NCBI GenBank assembly: GCA_003864495.1
Contig: ML133478.1
Span: 2,122,981 to 2,186,980, forward strand
Direction: 5' to 3'
DNA length: 64,000 nt
Source of the DNA: Nemopilema nomurai
Taxonomy: Eukaryota; Cnidaria; Scyphozoa; Rhizostomeae; Rhizostomatidae
In this document: positions 1 through 36,600 of the stretch, in pieces
Layout: each line of letters starts with the position of its first letter
Position numbering within the stretch: the stretch's first letter is position 1
Notes under the pieces: generated by a model
Databases searched by the model: none
What the model was told of the DNA's origin: nothing
The model's input: only the letters and a program-made list of their open reading frames with translations
Program-made: the position numbers and the translations under genes

Positions 1-375
1 GAACCAAAGAAAAAGTCAGAAGCGAGGGGTGAGTGTTGAGTAATCAAATTTCTGACGCTAATATCAACACTTTTATACCTTCTTGCCTCATACTTTTATT
101 TAGTATCTTAATGTTTATACTGTATACTCAATGCTTCCACCACAATTATTTTTTAACGAATTTTTTCTTGTACTGTTTTTGACAAAGATAAGTTTTTTAA
201 TATATAATAATTTAATCAATGCTTTTAATAAATGTTTGATAAAGCCGTCATGAAGATCTTGTTTTTACCTAAGAGCCCTTAAATGTCGAAATTGTTTTGG
301 ATCTCGCATGTTGATAAAGTTTGCCTGCCTTGCCAATTTCCGGCCTATGACGTCATTCCTTTACTTTGACTTCAG

Positions 376-2326
376 GGAGAGCTTTGCGTAAGGTCGATGA
401 ACTCAAGCACTTGTTGGATATAGCGAAGATGAATTTTCGTCAGCTTGGAGGATTACTGGAAGAAGACGAGAAGGAACGCGAGGAAGAGCGCGAGAACTCG
501 AGGTAAGTCGCGCGTGCATCTACTTTGGAATATAACAGTAGTTCCCCGCATATAAGAAATGCAATTTCAGGAAACACAGACCCTAATTTTTAAAAAATAA
601 CCTCTTTGATAAGAAACTGCTGAAGGTCTGAAAAAGGTTTGTTATTCAAAAAGTTTCATATGCCTTAATCCTTTGTAAAACAGAAGAACATATTAATTAT
701 TTAACACTTCATACTTTTCTTACATACGTGTCTGAGCAGATAATCAATAATATGGTTTTTCGTATAAAAACATTAACCTGATTTGAAGTGTGTATATCTC
801 ATTTTATAAGAAACACATCAGACGGAAATTAAAGAGTTACTTGCGGGACAATACTATTCCCCGTTTAAGATCACTGGGTGAAATTTAGTACCATAACTAA
901 AATATACTTCACAATAATATGTAATCTCTATTCATATGTTCCTCAACTAATGCAACCCTCTGCTGTATCGTTTTTGTAGTATAATTTCTTTGGACAAGTT
1001 TTATTTTCAACCCTGCATAAGTACAATTATAATGACAATTTTTTATCAGGATAATTCGAGAGCTCGAGGCCCAACTTGAATACGAAAGGGAAAGAAGAGA
1101 AAAGCTGGAGTCACAATTGGATCGTCTTCGCGCCAAAGTCCACAGCCTCACATTGCAACTTGAGGATGCTAGAAGCGAGGCTCCATTTGTAAGTGTTGAC
1201 CCATCACTGCTTGATATCGTGAGCTAGATCTGGCCAGCTTTCTAGTCTCACGAAAACATCTAATTGGCCAGGGGGTATGGTTAAAGTGCTTATTCATTCA
1301 AGTTAAGGTTGGGCTCATCTTCGATATGGAACGTTGGGGAGTTCGCAATGTGGAGCCTATTGTTTTGGATAATTGCATGTTCGGTTAAGGAGGCTGGTTC
1401 ATTTCATTTGCGCCTTTGTATCTCCCTGGAGTGTTTAACTGGGACCTCGTTTCTAGTATAAATACCTTTAACAAACCGAGGTTGAACTGAAATGGTAACC
1501 AAGCCCCTAGCCAGTCTCTTATCGCATCTGAACCATGGTCTTTGAGAAAAAGAAAGGCTAATTGCTATTGAGCAACCTCTCTATTAAAGGCATTGAGTCA
1601 TGGTAAATAGCAGTTTTCCACGGGCTGTTGTCTGTTTTCATGTGATAAACTGGCTTCCATGTGATCAGACATCAACTGCAAGGTAAAGCATCATGTGTGT
1701 AGTTTGCTTGACAGCCAATCAGAATAACAGAGCTATCATAATGACTCAACAATTTTTGCAATTTGGGTATACGCTTTCCATTTATCATGACTCAATGCCT
1801 TTAAGGAATTTTTTAACTGGGAACATAAGAGTACCATAGTTAACCTAAGCTATGCTAATTAACTTTAACTTTTGTCTCACATACTTAGTAAGATGACAGA
1901 TTTACTGATACCATCAAATCTGTTGTTTATCATGGCGAATGAGCATGGATTAATTTTTTAGTTGAAAACCGTTGAGTTGGTAAAGAATTCCAAAAGAGAA
2001 ATAGCCAGGCCCTCTTTAAATGCATTATGTGAAAAAATAAATTTAGGATGAAGAAAACTCTTGATCTGGGGAAAGAGGATTTAGTTGTTGGCAAGTTCTC
2101 GCTTGAAAAGGCACTTTAAGGGTTTAGAAGCAGAAATTATCATTCGTATACTGCATCAAGGGCCAGTATGATGCAGTATAAGAGCCTTGAAATTGTGAGC
2201 TTCTTTCTTGCTACTTAGGTGCACAATGAACCCGAAGAGGAAAAGAAAGAGAAAACACGAAAAAAGAGAAAACCAAAGTCAGCCAAACAAGCTGGAGTGT
2301 TTGTGCTCAGAGGTGTCTCCAAATAA
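376..2326 (+). CDS. C-terminal three exons of a coiled-coil protein (5' part outside window)
   Basis: Three exons join in frame: 376-502, 1050-1188 and 2219-2326 (stop TAA 2324-2326). Each has clean AG/GT borders (ttcag|GG, CGAG|gtaagt, tcag|GA, TTT|gtaagt, cttag|GT) and phases 2/1/0 agree. The joined tail is about 124 residues. The first two exons are strongly charged heptad sequence (KVDELKHLLDIAKMNFRQL, then IIRELEAQLEYERERREKLE), typical of a long coiled coil. The last exon is a basic tail (KKEKTRKKRKPK) ending GVFVLRGVSK. The basic stretch could be a nuclear signal. I do not recognise the family. A possible AATAAA lies near 2642. The exon at 376 begins mid-codon, so earlier exons must lie left of the window. 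Confidence 0.6.
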
Positions 2327-2329
2327 GAC

Positions 2330-4360
2330 AGTGTTTTCTGAACAAGAGCACGCGGGATTATGCTAACGTCTCCAAAGACAAGTGGGATTATGATTCTTTG
2401 AGGGATAAACATCGGGATTATGTTATGGTGTAAGACCATGTGGGAATGTTGTCCATAGAAATGCTGGGTTATGCCTTGGCAAGCTGCAGAGAGAAGACTG
2501 GCACGTGGATTTGTTTGTGCAATGTTTGCTAATATTCCAAGTTAACAGCGTTTACAGGAAGTAAATTCAGGAAATCAGAAGGCTCAGGCGATAATTGGGG
2601 CAGGAGGCATTGAGGTTTGTGAGTGTCTAATGAATCGCGAAAATAAAAGGATTCTCAGATGCATCTACAAACCAAGCCCGTGGCGGTAGCTTTTCCATCT
2701 ACTTCCGTATAGTATTTCCAAGAAAGCGTATAAAGCCCAGGATTTCAGTTATACTGAGTGGATCCCCTCTTTCCTACCTATTTCCGCAAGCGATTTCCAT
2801 GATTGCATTGGCCAAGATTGACTCTTTCCATGTACCGATTTGGCAAAATATGCCATGGTACAAGCATTATATAATTTTCCTAATCTTCATTTTTATCTTT
2901 CTTCTTCTTTCAAAATACCAGAACTACCCAAAGAAATTTCGACATCCATCTCTATTCTCTTGCGTATTGCTATAACGCAAAATATCCACAAAGTTTCATC
3001 ATTAACACATTGTTCCCCAACCCCTTTCACATATATAGATATTTATAGACTCCACCTTCCGATGAAAACTCATAAAATTTTCATGTTTTCACTTGCTAGT
3101 GATATGAGTAGGTCTTATTCGTCGTAAGAATGAAAAAGATCTGTTGCAACCTTTAATTTATAAGATACTGACACAAAATTATTTTACGTGGACCAATAGT
3201 TTAGCTTTCAGAATATTTGGTATATATGTATGATTCCATAAAATTTCGAATATTGTAGATAATTTCTTGTGGATTAGAAAATGATGTTTTACTTCTGTGA
3301 TGCTGTATTTCTGTGACAAGGATCTCTTTGCTTTTCACAAAACAAGGATCTTGAAACGTCTCGGTAAGGCAGAGGTGGAAAAAGTATCGGACCACGGGAC
3401 CAGTGGTCCCAGAAAATATCTTGGCTTCCAGAAATAAAAAAGCATAAATCTGAATTCATATAGAAAGATACTAAAATTTCAGTTAGAAAGAATCAACAAA
3501 AACAGAAAGAAAGATATGAAAATGACAGTTATTCAGCAAGCAATGATTAAGCAACCATACCAAATTAAGATACCAGAAGTTCATAAAGAGAACTTGTGTG
3601 ACACATAAAGGATTCAAGAATCAAATTGTTTCAGTTTTGCTTCTGCACTATATAATTAGCTCTTCTGTTAAAGACTTGCAGTAGGCAACAGCCTTTGACC
3701 AGTTTTAATGAAATTTTATAGAGTAAACCCATTTTTACAATGATAACATGAGGTAGTTAAGAAATAGCACCATGTAAGACAGGTAAGTCCTTAACTGAAT
3801 CTATGATTGAATAGATAGAAAACAGAGCAAACTATGTGATATCAAACTATAGAAATTCATTCAGAACAAAGCTATCAATTGTCATACAGCTATTGATGGT
3901 TGAAATATTAGTGCAAGTTGTTGTTTTGTTCTTCAAAGAAGATGTGATATGATTATGTCTAGTTCCTAACTGGTTGAGTCACTGTACTTCTGAATGCTCA
4001 AAAGGCGCAACTTTACATGGCACTTTTCTGTGATGTTTGTTTACAGAAGAAAATATTTTGCCTTCTGAACTGCGGTCCCAGAAAGAAAAACATTTTTTCC
4101 ACCTCTGCGGTAAGTGTAGAATGAATCCGGCATGTTCAAAATAAACCAATGCGAGCCTTATGAACGGACTACCTTTAGTTTCACAAGGTCACAATCAACT
4201 TCAAATAAATCAAGTCTATGGTACAACAAATTCTTTGGAAAAAGGCAAAACATTTGGAACAATGTCTAAAATTTTCCTTTCTGCTGGGTCAACATATCAT
4301 TGGTGTCCTTGTATGGACAAAGTTTCTTGCGACAAAAACACTTTCTACAGGAACGGAACC
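2330..4360. other. intergenic, no gene seen
   Basis: About 2 kb of AT-rich DNA after the stop of the coiled-coil gene. The short open frames here have no coding character or splice-supported partners. I see nothing else to annotate. Confidence 0.5.
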
Positions 4361-4365
4361 TTTCT

Positions 4366-4455
4366 AGCGGCACAAACAACTTTCTAGTGGCACAGACACT
4401 TTGTTAGCGGCACCAACACCTTTCTATCGGCACACCTTTTTGCAGCACCGAAACT
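4366..4455. repeat. short tandem repeat, about 22-bp unit
   Basis: Four to five imperfect copies of a unit like tctagcggcacaaacaactt follow one another, just left of the Harbinger-like element. Confidence 0.6.
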
Positions 4456-4509
4456 TTCCTTGCGGTACCAAAGCTATCTAGCTTTCTTGGTGCTTCAAAA
4501 CAATACTAA

Positions 4510-5323
4510 GGGCCTGTTTACATGAAATGGGCTGCTCCACTCAAGTGGAATAGTTAATTTAAGTGTTCTCTGTTTGCGTTTACATGGACCAGCCCGCTCA
4601 GGTGAGTCCCACGAGAAGGGTAGGTAAGATCCGCGTCAGGTGGGATGGAAATTGTCCACGTAAACGCTGGGCTAGCCCACTCAATGATTTTAATCGTACG
4701 AATCTATAAAATGGTTAATGAAAGCTGCAATTCTGTCATGTCTTTCGAAGGAAGGCATTCTGTTTGTCCAGTTGAAATGCCACGAACCTGTCGGTCGCAT
4801 ACTTTTGATAGATCGCCTACAAAATCAAAACTCCATGTGACTAAAGTACATAATTTGAGCATACCGAATAATTTGATGATCAAAAGAGGGATCAAATTGT
4901 TATTCGCCATGGTCGTTTGAGTTGAGCTCATGTTTATTTTTAGGGCGCCAAAAATACAAAAAATCTCGTTTATAATTTCCGGCTCAGAATGGGACAAATC
5001 GCGTTCTTATGTAAACACTTGCGAATCTCTGCCAAAAGTCTTGGAACACTTACTCTAATTTAGGCATCGCGCAAGTTGCCAAATCCCCTCCCCCCGCAAA
5101 CAATGTTGTGTAGCGCAAAAATGAATTACCCTACAAACACAAGTGATGGATCCACATATAGCTTTGGCTTTCACCTAACGATCCAACATTGTTTAAGGGG
5201 GCAAGGGGGTCGCAGCTACTACGGAGAGGCGGAAATAGAACGGGGGTCGCAAAATCAAAAAAATCTCACGGTGTTCCAACTACTTTTGGCAGAGATTGTA
5301 GCCCGCTTCATGTAAACAGGCCC
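4510..5323. mobile_element. non-autonomous PIF/Harbinger-like element, 814 bp
   Basis: The two ends are inverted repeats: the left starts gggcctgtttacatgaaatg and the right ends with the reverse complement of gggcctgtttacatgaagcg. The 3 bases on each side are TAA (4507-4509 and 5324-5326), fitting the 3-bp TWA target duplication known for PIF/Harbinger. Further copies of the pattern (tttacatggaccagcccgct, gtaaacgctgggctagccca) lie inside. No transposase frame is visible, so it would depend on an element elsewhere. Confidence 0.75.
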
Positions 5324-5326
5324 TAA

Positions 5327-6440
5327 GCAGAGACGCAAGGCCCAAAGAGACAAAACAGCGTTCAGTTGATACATTGCATTGTCTAAACATTGTACACGAC
5401 GTTTGACTCAAGAAATAACAATACCCATGTAGAAGGCCGGAAAACACAGCAAACCCATCACGAAATCGACCTTAATTAAGAAGAGTGCATTGCGAAATTG
5501 CTGTTGAGGGTGAAGAAAGAGACAAATGGAGTGGAGTACTAAACACAGCTAAAAACATAAGACATGGGACATGCCCATTGTGACAATGGACAAGACTTGT
5601 TCCTGGCCTAAATACAAAGTGAATTGTTCATAAACTGGAGACGATGTGTTTTCAGAGGCAGGATCACTCAACTGTTTTTGCTGTCAAACGCCGAAATGCT
5701 ACAATCCCTGCCAAAAAGATTTGGTTTGCTATACTGTAGTTCCCATCTTTCCAATTAATAACGTTTAGCCAGTTATGGAATCTTAGAAAGGGGCGAGACA
5801 ACTTTCCTTATAGTAATTTTCAAGGCATACCATGGAAGACATTAAGTATTCATGGCCTAAAACACGTTGTCTGCAAGGGCATAGAACGTAGGTTGCAAGT
5901 ACGAAATCATAAATTAGCAACGCCAAGAGCTTGTTTTTGTAAAGGCAGTTATACGAGGGCATTGAGAAGGAATTTTTAACAAGGAACACAAGGAGGTTGG
6001 AACAGTTCATCCCAGTATCTCTGACCCTGTAGGAGAAACGTATCTGCCAATTTCGGCTCTAATTGAGCTAGAGGATTATATAGTTGCTGGTGCTTTCATT
6101 GGATATCCTGAGTTGCTTTAAGTTAAATTCCAAAAAGGTTGAATTTCAATGCAAGATGACAGATCTAAGTATAGGGGCGTAGCGGAATAACATCGGAGCG
6201 GAATATTACGATTAAGGACGAGTAAAAATACATGGCCTAAGATAAAAATGCTAGACCAAAACATAGGAGCTTTCTACGGGGAAATCAGACTGATGTTCTG
6301 TAGTAATGTAGGACTAACGTGTCTGAGGCAGATGTAAATAAGTGTTAGTCAACGTGTTTTGAAGGTGGACGGCTTCGCCACTGTTTTCGTGGACATCTGA
6401 ACTATGGACCATGGCCTTTGACCATCGTTCGTTGTGGTGC
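5327..6440. other. intergenic, no gene seen
   Basis: About 1.1 kb between the Harbinger-like element and the PRMT1 stop codon. It must include the PRMT1 3' UTR (minus strand), but I see no confident poly(A) signal or other feature. Confidence 0.5.
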
Positions 6441-6447
6441 TTTGTCG

Positions 6448-16708
<10,261 letters not shown>

Positions 16709-17632
16709 GCGGTCCTTGTTTCGCAACCTCGTGGTTGATAAATTCTTTCTCGCCCCAACTCCCTCACTTGCTGAAGAACATTCCGATAGTACAAACTGGT
16801 CTCACCAGTCGATACCGGATTCCTTCCGACCAGACTACATTGTCCGAACCGTGCAAAATCTGTCCGACGATTTGCTTGCGTGTCCGACACCCAAAAATTC
16901 ACGTTAAAATGAGGTTTTGCGCTGGAAATGTGTAGCAGCAAAATATTCGGCCTTCAGTCGAAATTTTAGTAAAATTCTCAGAGAGGTATTCATAAAAGGC
17001 CAGCTCTCAAATACCTAGACCCTACTATCAGAAACTTGCAATAAAGCCAATCTTGCTTTTGAAAAATTTGCTGATAATGGCATCTGTCCATGCTGCATAA
17101 AAAAGCTGTTGAAGAAAAGTTGATGAAAGTTTATGAAAAAATCTTCCCAATTTGGAGCAGACACCTCAGATTTCTTGAAGATAAGTGCTGGAAGTTATAG
17201 TGATTGGCTTAAAAGAAATTAACAAATAAAAGTTTAAGGGAACATTAGATTCGTAGCAAAGTTTGCGCAAAGTTGCCTCCTATCATTAGGGAACCTCCCC
17301 TGCAAACTAACTACATCATAGAAATTTCGCGTTCACGCCTTTTTTAGACTTGTTAGTCATCGTTTAATGTCACCTTCTTACTTCTTTTTATTTCCCCTTC
17401 ACTAAGTTGCGTTATGAATAATTTTCCTTAAAAAAGGAGCAAAAACGACTGACTTTTTAAACAAAATAACTGGAATATTTTAGGCAGGCGGGCAAAAACA
17501 ACGAAATGACGTCAACAGGGAAGCATGGAAAAGAGACAAGCGTTTTCGGCAAACCGGGAAACGAGGTAGGAAAATGGTAGATTACTTTTATTAACCACTG
17601 AAGTCCAAACTTTGTTAGTGAAGAATTAAAAC
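16709..17632. promoter_or_regulatory. shared divergent 5' region of PRMT1 and PSMC6
   Basis: The two start codons are 924 bp apart and point away from each other, so this stretch holds both 5' UTRs and probably both promoters. A full palindromic CRE-type site, TGACGTCA, lies at 17507-17514, about 120 bp before the PSMC6 ATG. Short out-of-frame ATGs occur between it and the start (for example near 17525), giving a short upstream frame. No TATA box can be placed with confidence. Confidence 0.5.
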
Positions 17633-30151
<12,519 letters not shown>

Positions 30152-30662
30152 AAGTGACGATAGACTTTGATTATGAACTTCACAACGGATCATTAGGTAT
30201 TTGAATGAAATGGTTGCTGGAATAGTTCTTGTATCTCGGTCGTGTATTTCTGAAGTTTTGACAAGACGTTGTTAAAATATTATTTGGTCAGTTGAACAAA
30301 AACGAGAAAAGTTTTTGGGCCCGTGAGAATGTTTCAGCTTCTATAATACTAAAAAAGTGCTTTGATTTCGGATTAGGAAAGTCGAAATAACAAGTCAAAC
30401 ATGTTCAATTCAAAACCCAATAGCCTGGTCGTTATTCAAAGCTGTAGAACAGAATTGCCTTCCACTATAATTTTATAGGTCTCTCGTACACAATTGTATC
30501 TGAAGGAGTTTCTAAATTAATTTCTCGCACTTAGGACAACTTTACTTCCGGGTTGTTGTACTTATCACTGTCAATACCCTGTGTTCGGATGGTTTCGATG
30601 TCGTCCCTTTGTATTATTGTTGTTGCTGTCGTTGCTGCCATTAAGACACCATTGCGAGACGG

Positions 30663-33600
30663 TCACTTCTTCTTGAAGAAACTCATTAGCGAACTTTGGG
30701 TTCTATGTTTTGAAGCTTCGGCCTTCATCTTTTTGTTTTCGGCCGTGATTTCTTTCGGTTTCTTGTGAACTGCGTCATTTGGTGTCGCTGTTGTTTTGGC
30801 CTCTGTACCACTCTCCTCCGAAGCGGACTCGGACTCGTAAACTTTCTCGGTCACTGAAACAGATAATTACCACATTAAACGACCTGACAAAACTAATCAA
30901 CTGAATTTCATTTATCAATCTGACTTCACTAGACAACCCGACTTTAAAAAAGGACCTGACTTCACTTATCATTCTGACTACACTAGACAACCTGACTAAA
31001 CTAGACAACCCGACTTTAAAAAAGGACCTAACTTCACTTATCATTCTGACTTAACTAGAAAACCTGACTACACTAGACGTCCCAACTTTAAAAAAGAACC
31101 TGACTTCACCTGTCAATCTGACTTCACTAGACAACCTGACTACATTCTACACTAGACGACTCGACTTTAAAATGGACCTGACTTCACTTATCAATCTGAC
31201 TACACTAGACAACCTGACTAAACTAGACGACCCGCCTTTAAAAAAGGACCTGACTTCACTTATCATTCTAACTTAACTAGAAAACCTGACTACACTAGAC
31301 GACCCAACTTTAAAAAAGGACCTGACTTCACTTGTCAATCTGACTACACTAGACAACCTGACTATTCTAGACGACCCGACTTCAAAAATTGGCCTGACTT
31401 CATACATAAATCTGACTACATTTGGCGACCTGAGAACAGTATGATCTTATTATACCAAACAACGTAACTATATTAATCGACCTAGCTATATCAAACTCAA
31501 ATTGTTTCACTTGTTCAATAAAAAGGGAAAAAAATATTGATAAATATTTGTGACAAGTGAAGATTCCTAGAAAAAATGTCCGACCAAAAACGCACCCATG
31601 TATCCATCGTCGTTCATGAAAGTTTTGGATTTCATAACTTTCCTTCTGATTCGTCTTTTCTCATGCGGCTTGGTCTCCTCTATGACGTCATGCCCTGATG
31701 GTGGAATCTCCGACTCTAAAATGGATGCTAGGGTGATAAATTTTGGAGAGAATAAAGAGAGCGAAGATTGTGAACTTTTCTAATATAAAAGTGATGATTG
31801 ATAACGATAAATTTTAATTTAGTGGTAACTGAGGTGTTATACGTATTAATAGACGAGATGATACTACAGGCTTAAAGAAGAATGCGATAATTCATCTTTT
31901 GGAGGTAATGTCGAAAACAATTTAATGCTCAAACTTCCTACATTAAAATATATCTAGACTTCTACCGGAAATAACTGCCGTCAAATTGATGCAACAATCT
32001 CTATCCTTCATCAATATTGGAATTTAGGCTCAAATTTCCTTAAAAAACCATTAACCGACAGTTTTCGCTACTATGCAATGGCAGTGCATAAGATTCAAAT
32101 TTTTATTCTTCGCAAAAATCCCTGATTTCAGCTGCAACCAAAGCAAGGAATACCTTGTTTTGAAATAAGATATGGTTTTATAGTTCCTAAAAGTGCGAAA
32201 GTTCTCTGTTTACAGTCTCTTCTGTTTAGGAAAAGGAATTTTGCCCTTGTATTTTGATGCAATTGTAAACGCACGTATAATTTCTCTTGACATTTGCTTC
32301 TGTTGCCCAAACAACGAAGTTTTTACATTGTTTAGCCAAGAATTGGTTTAGTTTGCACAACAAAGACAAAACTAAATATTTTCTTAACACCTTCAAACTC
32401 TAGCTGCCATGTAAAGAGAAAAATAGCTTTAAAAATATCATTGCGGTATGAACAAATGTCATAACAAACCTTCACTGTTGCCTATCCCTCCTTCTTCGCC
32501 TGTGACGTCATCGGTTTTTTGAGCAGATTCCTCACTAGAAAAGCGCGTGCTGGCTTCCTCCTCCGTCCGCTGCTTTTTCGCCTTCTTCGACCGCTGCGTT
32601 GCACTCGTTTCTTCAAATTCTAAAGGCTGCTCTTTCTTCCGCTTCTCCCCTGAAAGTCGAGCCAACCAAATATTATTGTACAAAACAAAACACACTATCA
32701 AACAATTCATTCCACACCCTGATTACGTACAGCGTTCTGTATCTTGAAAATGTTTTCTCTCCTTGACGCAAACAATTATTGCACATTTAAATGCACGAAC
32801 AAATACCAGGGCCCTACCAAGTTAAAAATGTCCGAACTTGAAAATAATTTTCTTAGAAGCTGCTCACAAGTTTCAGGCGATAAAGCTATGACCTACCTCT
32901 GGTGGAATTCTTTGATTTCTTCTTTTCTGGCCTGAAACATAAAAATGGGGTGAAACAAACCGAGCTGGCATGAAATGAAACAAAACAAGATTATTCAGGT
33001 ATTCAAGAAAGGCCTTTACAGTGAGAAAGTATAGTTATTGATGGATCTTGAAGGATACAGTATAAGCCCGCATGTAAGGACGACAAGACATCCAATATGA
33101 CGTACCTGTCACTTTTTTCCTCCCCTCTCGATACTTTGATGAAAGATTCAAAATCCTAAAATATCAACCAAAAAGAAAACTTTTGAAATTCTGTCCCAAT
33201 TTTCACTGCACGTATGGCGGCAAATTTAACCGCAACGCCGTTTAGTACAAAGCTTTCTTGAAATGATCGCAAGAAAACCAAACGTGCTCGTGTTAGAATT
33301 GCATTTTACAACGCTAGCATCTTGCAAGACCTTGAAACATTATTCTGCTAATCCCTGCCGCAACTAATTCGCTTGGCCTGGACATTTAACACCACTGCAA
33401 GCTTGATTCAGTGCAATAAAGTGGTCTGCTTTTTTACCGCGCGGTTACAGCAAAATCTAGCGTCAATACGTTCTGTTCTTCAGACCTGTAGCGTTCAGTT
33501 ACAGGAACGGAGGTGGCGCCAGAAACCTGCCGACACGGGGATTCGAGCTTCCGACAGGGGGGTTAAAATGACGAAAATATGCACATTTCTATGTTACTTT

Positions 33601-36600
33601 GTCAAATTTACTCCGACAATAACCAAACATTTCCTCCAATGAGGAGGGGAGGGTGGATGCTTTCAACCGAAGAGATTCAGTTAACCTAGCTCTCCCCTGA
33701 CTCCATTACAGTACAGAAACACATCATCAAGAAACACTTATTCCTAATACGCTTCGATGTGGTGAATTATTGCGAACAATATAAACTCTTTAGATTGTTT
33801 TACTATTAATACAAGATAGAATTGTCTCCCTGTCTCTCTCTAGCCGTCATATCTGTTCCGGTCACAGGCCGAGGGCTTCCCGCAACTTCCCTTCTACAAC
33901 TCCAAAAGGACACCAAATACATAATCACACATTGACATAAAAAATGAAAGCTTAAAAATTTCATCGCCACCCTATTTATCATTACTGTAACAACATTATT
34001 CCTATTAATAATGTTGCTGTTATTTTTATTATTTTCACGATTGTAAAGATTATTTTTGCTATTGTACTTACATCATCTGACTCGCTTTCTCGACCTCGGC
34101 TTTCCTAAAGTGAAAAAATACAAATAGTTGCAGCTGAGATGTCACAGAAACAAAATCTTTTTGGAAAAAGACAGCAATTTCAGGCGGCTTGATCTGGTAA
34201 GAAAATTTTTCTTAGATATTTCCTTCAATGAGAAGTTCCCTACTACTTCTATTATTCTATGATTGTACATAGATTTACCATTTTCAACGTGGCGTTAAAT
34301 CTTTTTTTAACATCTTTGCTTTCAAACAAGTCCTTGACAGAAAATAGATTCACTTAATTTGAACCAAAAGACCATTACAATCCTGTCATTTCTCACAGTG
34401 GTTGGCGTCATTTAAATGTACTTGGAAGCAAAAAAATTAAGAAGATATCTGCATTTAATATAATTGAAAAAGTAGTCACATTTAAAATGGCCTAACATAA
34501 GGCAGAGGAAACGAGGTCACATGAAAATGTAGTTTCTAAAAATACAGCAAATGCTCCTTGTCATAGAAGATAGAAAATGGCTAGTAGAAACATAAGGGAA
34601 GAATAATGAAGAACAAAAAACACAAGCTGTGGATATTACAAAGAAGGCAAAAATATAGAAACTTGCTTTTTCTTGCCATCTTCACCATCTTCATCCTTGG
34701 ACCTCTTTGCCTTCTTTGATGGCTGTTTCTCTTTTATCAAGCTCTCATCTTCTTTCGTCTTCACCTCCTCTTTAACTTTCTTCTTCGCCTTTTTGTCTGA
34801 CCTCTTAGTCTTATCTTCACAAGGAGCCTTGGCCTGCTCAACCTCTTTACCGGAAGCGGCCTCGCTATGAGATTTAGTCGCTACTTTCTCTTGCTCTATT
34901 TCCACGTCTTTCGAAGCTTTGGCATGTGACTTATTTTGAGCTGAAAAACCATAGCAGTGATTATAAACATAGGATTATTAGGCAAGATATCATAAGCTTG
35001 GTAGTTTTTGAATAAAAATTGCTAACTTAATAGTGAAAAGGGAACCTTAGAAATTCGGAAATCAAATTCGAAAGACTACTTGTGGATCTTTCTGTAAGGA
35101 CATGGAAACAATTTTTGGTAGCAATACGTTAAAATATTACTGTGAATCGAAATGGCTCTTTTATTTAGTTTAACAACAACCTTACAGTTAAATTTGTTGT
35201 TACAAGTTTTATGAACGATCCCATTACAATAAAAACTGGAAACCTAGACTAGAAACCTCTTGCTAAAAAGAATGCGCTTTGCGGCAAATTGAGGCTTCGT
35301 TAAAAGAAACAATAACAGTTTTTTATATCCCGGAATGTATCGTAGCAGATTAACTTAAAACACTTAATGACATTTTCCTCGTCTTATTTCATGCAACGCC
35401 ATTCCAAGAGAAGCTAGACACAGAAAACTGTGATCAAATCGCTAAAAAAACTTCTGTCACGCTTAGAACAATAATTCTCTTTTATTTAGAGAATTGTCAA
35501 TTAAAATTAACCAACAGGAAAACACTTTATAAAGCCCCATCTCGGGGGGGGGGGACTCGGGTGCACACGTCGCAATTCGTCTAAATTCGAGGCGAAAATG
35601 ATGGGGGGATGATGTTGATGAGATGTGAATCAATTGTTGCCAACATAGACATTTCCCATAGGTATAAGGGTATTTCAAATCATTGAAAACTACACTTAAA
35701 AGGCGTGCCTATATTTAAAAGGGCGTGGTCAACAAAATTTGCTGGATGGCGCTATCACTGAAAAGTAGCCTAGCCAGGATTGATTCCTTGGAAGGAGGGT
35801 AAAGGGGGATTCTTTTCTTGAATCATTGTTATGCCACCAAAGATATGTATGATTACAAAGTACAGCGATATTTGGAGTCACTAAAGCATTCAGTGGTATT
35901 AATCACTTGCCAAACTAAATAGCGGTTGGCCAAAACTTGTGAATAGGAAGAACTGTAAATTTGATCCACATGGAATTGAAGACTTCCTTGTGAAAACCGG
36001 CAGATCGGTTACATAAGTTTCCTCTAAAGACTTACAGAGGTCAGACAGGAATATTGTTTTCTAGGTCGCACAGTGTCTAGAACTAGGCTGGTATTTTGTG
36101 GTGGATGTAAAAAGACTCTATGATGTACGGAGCGATTGAGAATGAATTCATAAGGGACAATCAGTCTCATCGAAAGATGCATTCAAATTGGAGGCCGAGA
36201 GGGGACGTAATTATTGTGGAGTGCTTTTCAGAAGCGACAGAATTCTGAAATTTTTCATCTCACTGTTTTATGGAATAACACCAAGAAGAGGAAGGACAGG
36301 ATTCTGGTATCTATTTCCATCCGTGTTGGTTGCAGTTTTCCAGTGGTACGCTGTTTTCATGTATGTGTACATGATTTTCGGGGTGTGGAATAGTACAGAT
36401 GATCATTACGGGTCCAACACCAGAGAAAACCGTTCTGCATGCGTGTCATGCTCTCTCTGTAAGAAGGAAGCAACCAACGTCGCAAATAATGGCACATGCA
36501 AGGCTAGTATCCCAACAGAGACGGCAGTTTTGCTTCTCGGTCTTGTCTTTTCTGGCGCCATCACAACGACTTTTGGTGCGTTGTACTTCAAAGCCAACCA

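Noticed and set aside
33525..33560. Possible tRNA or SINE promoter (gattcgag)
   Set aside because: No matching A box or fold; the region belongs to a dispersed repeat.
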